In this document: positions 23,843 through 35,051 of the stretch, piece after piece | Position numbering within the stretch: position 1 is the stretch's first letter | How the letters are laid out: each line of letters begins with the position of its first letter | Notes under the pieces: generated by a model | The model's database searches: none | Told to the model about the DNA's origin: nothing | The model's input: the letters and a program-made list of their open reading frames with translations, nothing else | From: Cercospora beticola | Lineage: Eukaryota; Ascomycota; Dothideomycetes; Mycosphaerellales; Mycosphaerellaceae | Reading direction: 5' to 3' | Length of the DNA stretch: 64,000 bases | NCBI RefSeq assembly: GCF_033473495.1 | Contig: NC_088941.1 | Coordinates: 992,001-1,056,000, forward strand | Program-made: the position numbers and the translations under genes

Positions 23843-24784
23843 ATGCCTTCCCTCTCGCGCACCGCACGAGCCACTCGAACATGGACTCTCCTTTCACTAC
23901 TCACACTATCCGCCATGGCACAAATAGCACAGCCTGCTCCCGAAGCAAAGTTGGAAAAGCGCGCGAGCGCAGTGTATCAAGGATGTTACAGCTCAGCAGC
24001 CAACATGGAGAGTGTTGGCACATACACATACCAGTCCTCTGGATATTGTAGTGAACAATGTTCCAACCAGAATTCGGGCGCCATGGCCACCACAAACGGC
24101 AACGACTGCTGGTGTGGTAGCGAAATCCCAGCAGACAGCGATAAAGTGGAGGACTCGAAGTGTGATACGCCATGTACTGGCTACGGCCAAGACAGCTGTA
24201 CGTATGACCAGGGACGTGTGACAGGCAAAGACTAACATTTCGCAGGCGGTGGTGATGGTTTCTTTTCTGTTTATCTCACCGATGGCACCACTGTACCCAA
24301 AGAAGGCGGAGGCTCAAGCAGCTCAAGTAAAGGAGGCTCGAGCACCGAAGCAACTCCATCCCTCGTCACGAACATCTCACCTGGCAAGACTGTCGTCGTC
24401 ACTGTCGCACCATCATCCTCAGACGGTGCCAGCTCGAGCAGCTCGTCAAGCGGCGGCGGCGGTGGAGGCTCCAATACTGCTGGTATCGCAGCCGGTGTCG
24501 TAGTGGGTGTCGTTGGACTGGCAGCCGCCGTGGGTGGTCTGCTCTACTGGATCCGACAAAAGAAGCGAAAGGAGGCAGAAGAAGAGTACAGGCAGCGCAC
24601 TGCAGTTAGCGATTTCATGCGTGGCGCCAACGAACGCAAACCACCCAGCACTGGCTACAGCCACATGAGTGACACGAGGTTGGACCCCGAGGCAGGCGCA
24701 CGCAAGAACAGCTGCGGCAGTCTGGCAGACAACCAAGATTACTCAAGGAGGATATTGCGAGTGGCCAACCCGGATTCGAGCTAG
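23843..24784 (+). CDS. WSC-domain cell-wall stress sensor
   Basis: Plasma-membrane mechanosensor of the cell-wall integrity pathway; family members signal through Rho1/Rom2 to the Pkc1-Slt2 MAPK cascade. Exons 23843-24197 and 24246-24784 (48-nt intron) give 297 residues. A signal peptide (hydrophobic WTLLSLLTLSAMA) is followed by a Kex2-like LEKR at 37-40. The WSC domain runs from about residue 44 to 130 (YQGCYSS, SGYCSEQCSNQ, DCWCGSEIP, GGDGFFSVY) with eight or so cysteines. A Ser/Thr/Gly-rich stalk, likely heavily O-mannosylated, leads to one membrane span at about 197-221, a basic stop (RQKKRK) and a cytosolic tail ending in the family's DYSRRILRVANPD motif. The intron falls inside the WSC domain and the frame is restored exactly (SC/GGDG). 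Confidence 0.93.
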
Positions 24785-26331
24785 TCGCCATCCGAGACGT
24801 CACCTTCGACAATACCCAACACTACTACCAACAACACCGCATCCGCCACCGAACAGGACACCCCTCGCCGCTCATCACCACAGCGCAAAAGGCTGTCGAA
24901 GAAGAAGCAAAAGCGAGCGAGTGTCCTCAGCGTCGGCGGCAGTGGCAAAAGACCTTGTCATGTACCTTTTTGATGACTCTATAAGACTCTCTCTTGACCT
25001 CCTTACCTCTTTACCTCTCTCTGACTGTGTGTGTGTGACTGAACTCTCGATCAACGGACGGGATTAAGAATAGCTTGGGACAAATGGGAAACGGAAGGGA
25101 ATGGGGAGCCAATACTCAATAACTACTGTGGTTTTATTTTCAACGACTTTTCTTGAAATGGAATGGAGGCGACTCACTCTCAATCATCATAGAACTTTTT
25201 TCGATGCAAAAACAGCGAGCAAAATTACTCTTTTTTGATTAACCTTTTCTGTCGCCCTCTTGTTTATTTGCCATGGCTTGGGATCTTGCTGCTTTTTGTC
25301 CTTTTTGCGCGAGCGAAGTGTTGACAGGTGGTTGGCATTGGGGTGGTCTTTGGCTGTGTCGTATGTCATGTGTATGGATCGATGGACTGCAACACTTCTA
25401 TCGGCATGGGCAGCAAAGTCCTACTGAATTGTATGAGAGCATCAGTTGCATGGCAGTGAGTGACAAACGGAGAATGAATAAGGAAGCAAAGTGTATGAGG
25501 GAAACAAGACTACCCTTTTTTTTTTCTTCTGGTTTCGTTTCTACTTCAACAGGCACATTCGGAGTTTGTCAACGAATATGCGGTCACTTGGGTTCAACTC
25601 TAGCCTTCGTCTTTCTTGATTTTCTTTCCCTTTTTGCTTCCGTCGCTCACATCATTGACTTCCACGAGCTCTCGCGTTGAGTTGAGTTGAGTTCATTCAT
25701 TCATTCGAGCGAGCGAGCAAGGAGTGAGTCGGGAAATTCTACTTAGTTATTTTATTTCTGTAGGTTTTTTTTTTTCTGGTTTTGTTTGGTGGACAGAAGA
25801 TACAAAACACAAAAAATGAGTAGGGACGACTAGGTCTTTACTGCTGCTTCCCAGATGACTATTTGTCTTCGATTTTTCTTTCCGTGATTTAGCCTTCACT
25901 TCCAGTCTCTTAAGAGGAAGGATCTGATTCTCTTCTACTGGCCTTGGTTTTCGATCTTAAAGTGAGGGATGGATTGGAATGGAATGCAATGGGGTATGTA
26001 AAAGAGGTAGCTCGTCGTTGCTATTTGTTGTATTGCTTTTTGCCAATTGCTGAAACACGGAGGGCAACACAGTACTCATCAGGTTGTGAATGGATAAATC
26101 GAAGACCTAATTCGATCGCATAAGTGGATATGGACGGAGGAGCAGAGAAGACCAATGTCGACTGTGTCGCCTCGTGGTAACTCAGCGGACATTGAAGTCT
26201 GGAAAGCAGTAGGTAGAACTGTTCGACATTACTATATACAATGCATCTCATTCATTCTTTACAATCTCATCATCTCACACTGATCATCCTTCTCTTTTGG
26301 TCTCTGACCACACAGCCCTTCATATCTTCCT
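24785..26331. other. Convergent intergenic region, T-rich
   Basis: 3' flanks of the WSC and acetate-transporter genes. It holds poly-T tracts (25519-25528, 25767-25776) and a short GAGTT/CATT/GAGC microsatellite run at 25678-25720. No coding frame with motifs. Confidence 0.5.
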
Positions 26332-27503
26332 CTAAACTCCCTTCTCTGCCTTTGGCTTCTTAGCCTTGATGCGATTGCTCAAATCCACAACAGGCAAAGC
26401 CGGGAGTGGCAACTCCATAGTCTCGATCATAATCGACAACAACAGATACCAACCCAACATAGCCGCAGCCCAGAAAGCAGCACCCGTTGCAACGAGGAAC
26501 TGGCTCGACTGTGCCATGGCTCCGATTCCAGCGTAGAAGAACGAGGCAGTCGCGAAGCCGAAACCGCAGGTGGCAGCGACGAAGATGAGGAAGAATATCA
26601 AGTTGGTTCGGAGGGAGCAGAGGAGGAAGATGAAGGATAGGATGCCGAGGGAGAGCGGGTAGAAGCCTGTTATCAATGAGTCAGGATGTACATGTCTCGA
26701 GCAAGTCTACGATTGTGGAGGGGCTGCAAGGAGGATTCGATGAAGGACTCACCGTAACTATTGGCAAATGCGGCAGTTTGCTGCTGGTTCATCTCTCCAA
26801 TATACGGGTTGCCTGAGGTGTAGGCGGAGACGGCATTGAAGTATGGGATGAAGGTCGTTCCGAATGTCAAGAAATGGGCACCGTAGCCCATAAAGACGAG
26901 GAAGGGGAAAGTATTGCCCCTGGCCAAGGTGTCAGTCATGTCGTTCTTCGAACTCCTGCGTCGCTCCGAAGCCTTCGTTACAGGCACCCGAGTGCTTGGA
27001 GAATTGCAACTTACAAGATGAATTCTCCCAATCCAGCCAGAATCAACAAGAAACCGCCAAACCACAGGGTTGCTCCCACGCTAGACTGTGCTGCTCCACC
27101 TGCTCCTCGCCAGCCCAACAAAGCTGCCGACAGAGGTGTTAGGCCAACGGAGAAACCCATAATGGCGAGAGGAGTAGGATTGGCAAAGCCCTTGAGAGGC
27201 GAGGCCTTCACATTGCGTGGAGACAGGAAAAGACGTTCGAATTGTTCGTCTGTGATAGATTTGCTTGTGAGGCTGATGAAGGAAATTGTCAGTGATGTTT
27301 TCCAATGTCTCTTTATTGAACGACGCGTCGTCTCCCACGCGGTTTTGAAAAAGCGCGTCAAGGACTGATTGTTGACTTACACTCGACGCAGACTAGCAAC
27401 ATCGCTTCCTCCGTTGCCGTTGGTGTCCTCGTGATGTTTGGCGTAGTCCACGTCAAGGTCAGGGGGCAGCAGGGCCTCTCTCGAGATCTTTCGCGTCCGA
27501 CAT
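26332..27503 (-). CDS. Ato/Gpr1-Fun34-YaaH family acetate transporter, first exon apparently frameshifted
   Basis: Plasma-membrane carrier for acetate (and perhaps ammonium export), six membrane spans. Exons 27503-27381, 27272-27015, 26919-26753 and 26666-26332; introns 108, 95 and 86 nt. The family signature NPTPLAIMGFSVGL is present, followed by hydrophobic spans in exons 2-4 (LWFGGFLLILAGLGEFIL; FPFLVFMGYGAHFLTFG; ILSFIFLLCSLRTNLIFF) and a Lys-rich end. The only good start, in a CCACCATG context, reads MSDAKDLER and then meets a stop; the frame that continues into the conserved part (EALLPPDLDVDYAKHHED) is displaced. Two bases missing in the GAGAGAG run at 27476-27482 would account for it, giving 294 residues. 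Either a sequencing/assembly slip, a recent null allele, or an unseen upstream exon. Confidence 0.85.
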
Positions 27504-29343
27504 GGTGGCTGGCTTTGATGATGTCCTTCAAGCTACTGAATAATGACTGACGTTGCCCAATGTCTACTTCTCCCTCTCGACGACGGAAAGGTTCCCAATC
27601 CAACCAGTGCAACGGTAGGAAGAAGAGCCTCAAGGTACAAGATGAGTCCTGGGAATCTAGGGAAATTGGGCTTCCACGAGAGAAGTCATCTTTCGTGCCG
27701 TTGGCGCTACCGAGGACATAGCTAGAGCACTAGCTTGCGGTTAGTGATGTAGGTGGTTGCCGTTATAGATGAGCAGCCATCGAGAGTCTGGCCCAGCTGC
27801 CTTGGCATTTGTCTCGAGCCCCGTTGGCCCGGTGCTATTGGTCCTGCAGCAACAAAGTGACCATGTCACAGATGTGAGCAGCTCCGGCTCTTGTGATCCC
27901 TCTGATCGAGGTACTTAAGACATATGCCAGATCCACGAATCGCGCAGGCGCTTTTCTTCACAATCTCAAAGCTTGTCTCTTGTACGTACTGTACTTGTCA
28001 AAGATACCATGGAGCTTGACAACAACCACACTGGTCTTTCTCTATTGTCAGCCTTGTGGCCTGGCTATTTGTATTCTTTCCGAACATCACGAGCTCCCGA
28101 TCACGATTGACGAGCTAATTGGAGTCCGGCAATAGTGGCTCTTCATGCTTTTTGTATGGCGTAGCGCGAACCATTCGGCCATCGCAACGCGGGCGAGCTA
28201 CGACACTTTCGTCATTATTAAGCTTTCAAGAAGGAATGAGATCGTGGAGAAACACGCGACAAATGTGGAGGGGGCGCCGCGAAGACGACGTCTCGTCACG
28301 ATCTGCCGTTCAGCTGGATCCTTTTTCCGTATTTGTGGTATTCTTCTTTTGATGATGATGAGCTGCACATGGTGCAGGCTGTGCAGCGTTGTTGGTCCAG
28401 CGACGCGTGCGAGCGTGTGAGGTGGCGTGCGGCAGTATACACCAACTGATCCAGTGCGCTTCCTATATCAAGAGTCCTGTGCTTTTGCTCAATGCGCCAG
28501 GACACGTCCATCCGAAGCTGCTCGATTGCATATGGCTTATGTCTGTACTCCTGCCGCGGACGGATGTCAGATGCTGCCATTATCCTCAGAGGCTCAGAGG
28601 TGGAATTGCAACCGCGGCATTTTCTGATGCGTGATACGCCGCAAATGACGCATACCAGGTCGTTGTGTGAGGCATGAGAAACAGACGGGAGATGCGACCT
28701 TTGATGAGTGTTGGCAGTGAAGTGAAATGCAGAAAGCGTGAAAGGAAGGGAAGTGCAAGGCACAAGTTCTTGGCGTGCCTCGTCTCCACTATACCTTCCT
28801 GCTCGACGATATATCGAGATGGCAGGAGCTAATTGGTTCAATGCGCTCTGCGATTCCTTCCGCGGGATCATGGCAATCGACATGCGCATAAGCAGCAGAC
28901 GTCGACCCTTTCACGATCGAAGGAGTCTAAGTCCGGAGCAACACTATTGGAAAGGAACTCCTCGTCCTTCGTATTCTACAGTAGAACCAGTCCTCGTTAT
29001 ACATTACACGTGTATTGCTTCTCGAGGTCATAATCGATCAATTTCATGTCCCAACAGTAATGATGTGCGCCCAAAGACCACGCTCCACCCGGCCCTCAAG
29101 CAAAATAGAACTCCTCCTTTCCCTTGCCCATCCGCAGTCATCGATCAACGACGATAATCATGCCCAGTCTTTAGTCGTAGTCGGTTCATGCTTCCCTCCA
29201 ATGACAGTAATTTGTTCTATTTGATCGTCGTCGCGTTCCCCATAGGGTGATTGGGTTGAATCGTTTCTGTACCTACGTTACAAGAAGAGATCGAAGTCAG
29301 CCGGTGTCTGCGATCGAGATTACTTAACGATTGTGTTGGAGGC
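27504..29343. other. 1.8-kb intergenic region, nothing recognised
   Basis: Promoter side of the acetate transporter and 3' side of the CFEM receptor. Only short frames without motifs on either strand. Confidence 0.45.
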
Positions 29344-31016
29344 CTACTTTTTCGGTATTTCTGGCAGTTCCTCCTCGCTTTCGCCAACAGTAGGGAGTCT
29401 TGTTCGCGATACACTATTGAACTTCCAATGCCTGTCGCGCACGTGGCGATCAATGGATGCCATCCAGTCCGACATAGGTTTGTCTCTGCTGTTCTTGTTG
29501 CTACTGCCAGTAACGCTTGTCACGGTCTTCGTCCAGAATCGTCGCTACAAAGCGTGCCACGTCAGCGAAGCTTATCATGTGACTGCCTTCTGCTTTGGGA
29601 GATGACCTTACCAGGTATACGTATATCGCGGGCAAGCATGCGCAGATGAAGGCTGCGTGTACCCTACGGAAAAGGAATCTGTTAGCTACTCGGAAAATGC
29701 TTCAAGATTCGGCCTGTACTTACTCCATTCTTGACCAGTACGAAGTCGGCACGCTGTCCCATGTTAAATTCTTCGATTGAGCGTATTTGAGAATTCCGTG
29801 CAGCCGCAAGATGCTGACGATCGACGCGAAGCCTCCGAGACCGAACATGAAGAACAGCATGAATTTCTTCCGTTTGTTGAGTTGTAAGGCCCACAACTGT
29901 CGCATTGGGAGGAAGAGGATGATGAAATCAAGTGCCATGTTTATCGCAGCGACAGACCAGGCTCCCGCATTGATGTCTACGCAGTGTCCTTTGTGTTCGA
30001 GATCCCATCTGTGCCTGTATCTCAGTCAGCATGAATGTCAATTCCGGACAAAATCTATCACGCCAACTCACCAGTAATGCGAAGTCGGCTGACAAGCAGT
30101 AGCAAAGAGTAGAACTACCGCGAGGACGAAGCAAAAGTTAATAACCAGCCAGAAGTAGACCCAGCGTTGGAATCCTTGACTCGGGAAGACGCGGAGGTAG
30201 GTCAGGAGCAGAGAGATCTTGATGAACCCCAAGGTTGATGTGTAGATGATCGAGCCAACATAGTTGAGCTTCAGTATCCAGGTGATGTTCGGGAATGGGA
30301 TTTCCCAGACGTCTTTGCCCAGCCCAGCTTTCGTGATGAGGAGTGCAATCGTAATGGCAGGTATTTGCATCAACATTGAGAAGGAGATGGCCATGTCGTC
30401 CCACCTAGTACAAGCGTCGAGTGTCAGCGACCGAACAGTTCGGTAGGCAAGACTCGGTGTGAAAGGTTGTGTACCAGAGTTGTGTCAGATTTCGTTTGTT
30501 GAATGCCAACTGCATCTTTGGTATCATGCGCAAAACATATGCGCCAGTCATCAGAGAGAAACCAATGATGGCATAGTGTACGGTATACTGTCGGCTTCGA
30601 ATGGGCTCGTTGCATATCCTCGTGCTGATCTTTTTCGTGGCTATCGCTTCCATCAGATATCGATCGTAGGTGACAATGTTTGCGCAGGTTCTCACTGAGA
30701 GCTTGTTTGATACTGCAATGCCCGAGCACGCAAACCTGGGCGTCATAGTTGAGTTTGGCGCTGTTGCAGGCGCACTTCAGATCTTGGAGTGCACAGTCGG
30801 ACTGTTGGATATTCTGGAGCAGACAATTCGACTAAGGCCCATCAGTATGCGCTGCAACGGTATAGATCCGGCACCTACTCCGCAGGGTGGCATCGTAGCG
30901 AGTAGTCCCATGGCCTGATTGAATGTAATGTTCGGCTGCAGGTCAACCCCCATCGCCACTGCTGCCACCGCGGCGACAAAATACAGCGGTAGCATCGCGA
31001 ACGCATTTGGTGCCAT
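29344..31016 (-). CDS. Pth11-like seven-TM receptor with extracellular CFEM domain
   Basis: Seven exons on the minus strand: 31016-30879, 30831-30696, 30646-30475, 30404-30072, 30014-29724, 29663-29612 and 29544-29344; all six introns (47-70 nt) are GT-AG and the total closes at 440 residues. A signal peptide (LYFVAAVAAVAMG) precedes a CFEM domain with all eight cysteines at 45, 49, 59, 66, 68, 80, 85 and 103, including the PPCGSNC start, D63 before the KCAC pair, and end motif RICNEPIR. Seven hydrophobic spans follow with the fungal rhodopsin-like landmarks WWDDMAISF, LLLTYLRVFP, VDINAGAWSV and ICACLPAIYVYL, then a 67-residue Ser/Arg cytosolic tail. The Magnaporthe PTH11 receptor senses surface cues upstream of cAMP/MAPK signalling; a related sensing role here is inferred. 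Confidence 0.92.
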
Positions 31017-31987
31017 CGATGTAGGCGATGGGTGAGTCAGTAATCAAGAGTAGAAGAAAGACTGGGAAAGGCACCACAGGTGAGCTTGATGCAAAGCTTC
31101 GTTCTTGATGAAATCCCCCGATGGGGGAGCCACACAGCATTGCGCGCACTGCACTCCTCTTGGGTTCAAGGCAATGGGGAACGAGCCAACCGACCACCTA
31201 CATCACGAAGCCCTAGCCTTTACCAGGGAGCATCACGAAGTATGTTCTCAACAGCCTTGCTCAAATGTACATGTACCTACCGCTCGTGGCCGCCACGCAA
31301 ACCACGAGCGCGTAAAGTCTTACCAGACGAGACTTTGGGCCCGTTCCAGGCGCGGTGAGAGTCTTGTGGCAACTTGAGGTGCCAAATCAACGCAGAATTG
31401 CCTGCGATATGTGGTCTAGAGAGCGCAGATGTACAGGGATGTGGCCAGCATGAGAGATGGAGTTCATGGGATTGTGAACTCTGAATGCTGCAGAGGCTGG
31501 CTTTTCCGATTCCGTGCAGTTCTCTTCTTCGTGACTTTCGGGGTCCCGTCCGTAGGGCTAGTTTGTACGCCTTCTGCCTAGGTCGATAGCACTAGGTGGG
31601 TTGTTGATTGTAAAGCAATGCCGTGGAGAACATCGTGCAGTCGAGCGCATCGAAGTCTTCAGTAGCTGTGTTCCTGCATGATGGCTGCTCACTCCGCAGC
31701 TCCAGAGCTTAGCATCGACGCTTGCGTGCAATCTCACTCGAAAGGGCGAGCTGACGACCGGCGTGTTGTTTCATCACCGCGAATCGGGCATGCGTGGAGC
31801 AGTGCAGGGAGAAGGTTGATGGCGAAGAGGTTGTTCAGGTCAATGTCGGAAGAGCGATTCGCCGATCCGCGGGGCCAAGCTTTGCTGTCGATGCAGGTTG
31901 CGGGCGATCTTTTGAGTGGTGTTGCGCTTGGTGGTTCAGGGAGTCAGAGCAGCAGCAGAAGTCACCGCGAACAGTCATTGCGTCTGT
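31017..31987. other. Divergent promoter region between the CFEM receptor and ThrRS
   Basis: About 970 bp shared upstream DNA of two divergent genes. No independent gene is supported; several plus-strand frames at 31678-31980 are shadows of the ThrRS leader. Confidence 0.5.
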
Positions 31988-34479
31988 ATGCTGTCGCGGA
32001 GAGCTCCCACACTCCTCCGCTGCTGTCGATCGATCCAACGCCCAACGAGACTTCCCGTCGCCGCCGTATGCTGGACTGCGAGCCACGCATCGAGAAAGTG
32101 CAGCTCACACCACCAGCCCTCGCCTAGATCTGCTCCCAGACCACCACCGACCATGGGCAAGGACAAAAAGGCCGACGCCGGCGACTCGCGACCTCTCGAG
32201 CTCACTCCTCCTCCAGACTTCTTCGCCACGCGCAATGCTCTCTTCGACAAGCGAAAGGCTGAGCAAGATGCGTGGATCGCGAAACAGCCCCGCGAGCCGA
32301 TCACCATCACTCTGGACAATGGCACCACCAAGGAGGGCACGAGCTGGGAGACCACGCCCGGTCAGATCGCTCGCGATATCAGCAAGAGTCTGTTCGAGCG
32401 CACCGTCATCTCACGCATAGATGGAGAAGAGCTGTGGGATTTGGACAGGCCATTGGAGAAGTCCTGCAAACTGGAACTGCTCGACTTCGATCATCCTGAG
32501 GGCAAGAAAGTCTTCTGGCACAGCAGTGCGCACATTCTGGGAGAGGCTTGTGAACGAAGATTCGGTTGCTCGCTGTGCATTGGTCCTCCAGTCGAAGATG
32601 GCTTCTACTACGAAATGGCACTTCCAGACCAAGCGGCCGTCACCGCAGCCGACTACAAGCCACTGAAACAGATTGCAGAGAAGGCGATCAAGGAGAAACA
32701 GCCCTTTGAGCGTCTTACCTTGAGCAAGGAGGATTTGCTCGAAATGTTCTCATACAACAAGTACAAGCAGCACATCATCAAGGACAAAATCCCAGACGGC
32801 ACTTCCACCACTGTCTACCGATGCGGACCACTCATCGATTTGTGCAGAGGTCCCCACGTCCAGCATACTGGACGCATCAAGGCATTCGAGGTGATGAAGA
32901 ACTCGGCCAGTTACTTCTTGGGTGATGCGAAGAACGACAGTCTGCAGCGTATCTATGGTGTCTCGTTCCCAGACAAAAAGGTGAGACTTCCAGAATGCGT
33001 TTGGATCAACACTTTTACTGACTGTCGTAGGCGCTTGAAGAGCACAAGCACTTCCTCGAGGAGGCTGCCAAGCGCGACCACCGCAAAATTGGTCAAGAAC
33101 AGGAGTTGTTCTTCTTCCACCAAATGTCACCTGGCTCAGCTTTCTTCCTCCCACACGGCATGATCATCAAGAATGCCCTTTACTCGTTCATCCGTGACGA
33201 GTACTGGAAACGCGGCTACCAGGAGGTGGGTTCACCGAACATGTACAACTCCGCGCTGTGGAAGCAATCTGGTCACTGGCAACACTACCAAGACGACATG
33301 TTCACCTTCGAAGTTGAGAAGGATCAATGGGCATTGAAACCAATGAACTGTCCTGGACACTGTCTTCTCTTCGGCCATCGCGAGCGAAGCTACCGAGAAC
33401 TCCCAATGCGCATTGCTGACTGTGGTGTGCTGCACCGAAACGAAGCATCAGGCGCACTTTCTGGTCTTACACGTGTACGACGCTTCGAGCAAGACGACAC
33501 GCACATTTTCTGTATGGAGAGCCAAGTCGAGCAAGAAGTGAAAGCCCTCTTTGACTTCATGACTGCTGTGTATGGTTTGTTTGGCTTCAAGTTCAAGATG
33601 AAGCTGTCTACCATGCCTGAGAACCATCTTGGTGACGAGGCTACCTGGCAGCGCGCTGAGTCGCAATTGGCGAGTGCACTGGATGAGTTCAAAGCAAACA
33701 CCGGCACCCAGTGGGAGCTCAACCCTGGCGATGGCGCCTTTTATGGCCCAAAAATCGATGTCACCATCTCCGATGCGCTCCGCCGTGAGTTCCAATGCGC
33801 TACCATCCAGCTCGATTTCCAATTGCCCCAGCAGTTCAATCTCGAGTACCGTACGGACGAGGTTGCGACTGCCACTGCGCCGAAGGCGGAGACCAACGGC
33901 GAGAAGCCGGCAGAGGCAGCAAAGCCAGAGGAGAAGACACTACCAATCCGTCCGGCCCCAACTGCTGAGACTGGAGACGTATCAGCAGCTGCTGCTACGG
34001 CAGCGAAGCCTGAGGCATCATACCGTCGCGAGCTCACTCCTGGCTGCGCCCGTCCAGTCATGATTCATCGCGCCATCTACGGCTCCTTCGAGCGCTTCAT
34101 TGGTATCCTGACAGAGCACTTCGGCGGCAAGTGGCCGTTCTGGCTCTCACCTCGACAGATTTTGATCGTTCCCGTCATGCCCTCTGCAAATGACTATGTC
34201 ATTGAGCTGCAAAAGGAGTTCCGTGCTGCAAAGATGCACGTCGATATTGACATCACGGGTAACACGATGCAAAAGAAGATCCGCACAGGACAACTGGCAC
34301 AATACAATTTCATCTTCGTGGTCGGTGCGCAAGAGAAGGAGTCACGTACGGTCAACATCCGGAATCGTGATGACCCGTCCACACAGAAGATGGGCGAGCT
34401 GATCCCTGTTGATAAGGCAATGGAGCTGTTGACCAAGCTGAGGGATGAGAGGCGGCTGAGCTCGGATTTGAAGGCATAG
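31988..34479 (+). CDS. Threonyl-tRNA synthetase (possible dual cytosolic/mitochondrial starts)
   Basis: Charges tRNA(Thr) with threonine. The cytosolic form starts at 32153 ([23 protein letters not shown]); exons 32153-32980 and 33031-34479 (50-nt intron) give 758 residues. Order: Lys/Asp leader, TGS domain ([14 protein letters not shown]), second-additional editing domain ([28 protein letters not shown]), class II core with Zn-binding PMNCPGHC and motif 2 ([20 protein letters not shown]), motif 3 ([19 protein letters not shown]) and anticodon-binding domain. A 56-residue Ala/Pro/Glu/Thr-rich insertion (about 552-607) separates core strands before motif 3. An in-frame ATG 165 nt upstream (31988) adds 55 residues beginning [19 protein letters not shown], Arg/Ser-rich and free of acidic residues, like a mitochondrial presequence. 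Enzyme identity is certain; the second start is inferred. Confidence 0.95.
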
Positions 34480-35051
34480 AGTGCTGCCAGAGCAAGTAAA
34501 AAGGATCAGTCAGGAGAGTTGTTGGACGCTCGGCAAGGCTATGTAAAGCGGCTATTGCATGTGCTTTGGGTGATTCTGCGGAAGTTGCTCAAGGCTGTGA
34601 TCTAGAAGATCTTCAAAGCTCTCGTCGTTTCGAGGTACATCCTTTCCGAGACCGATTAGAGCTGAAAACTATGAAACGACTGTTCGTAGAATCACTCCAT
34701 TATTCGAGCACCTTCCTTGTATCCTGGTCCGGCGGAAGGGTAGGTGGGCAAGATGCCCCACACTCCACAGAGTGTCTGGGGTGCAAGGAGGAAGCTGCAC
34801 GTCAATTTGCACGCCGCAATATGCGGTTCGCCAACGCGTTGAACATTGCATTGCTTCCTGAAACTTACTCTGAATACCCCGAAGGAGTCAGAAGGCAGAT
34901 GACCTCTTCTCTTGACAATCAATCGAACTGATTCACCCTCCTGCCGGATGCAAGCGACTGCGATAGCAGCAAGCGACTGCGACAGCAACAAGCACTAGGC
35001 ACCAAAGAACACCCGGCTTCTCCACGCTGTTGCCTGGAGTCGCGTCAGACA
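34480..35051. other. Intergenic region
   Basis: 3' flank of ThrRS and 5' flank of the F-box gene. It carries a short imperfect direct repeat, CAAGCGACTGCGATAGCAG and CAAGCGACTGCGACAGCA, at about 34951-34988. No gene seen. Confidence 0.5.
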
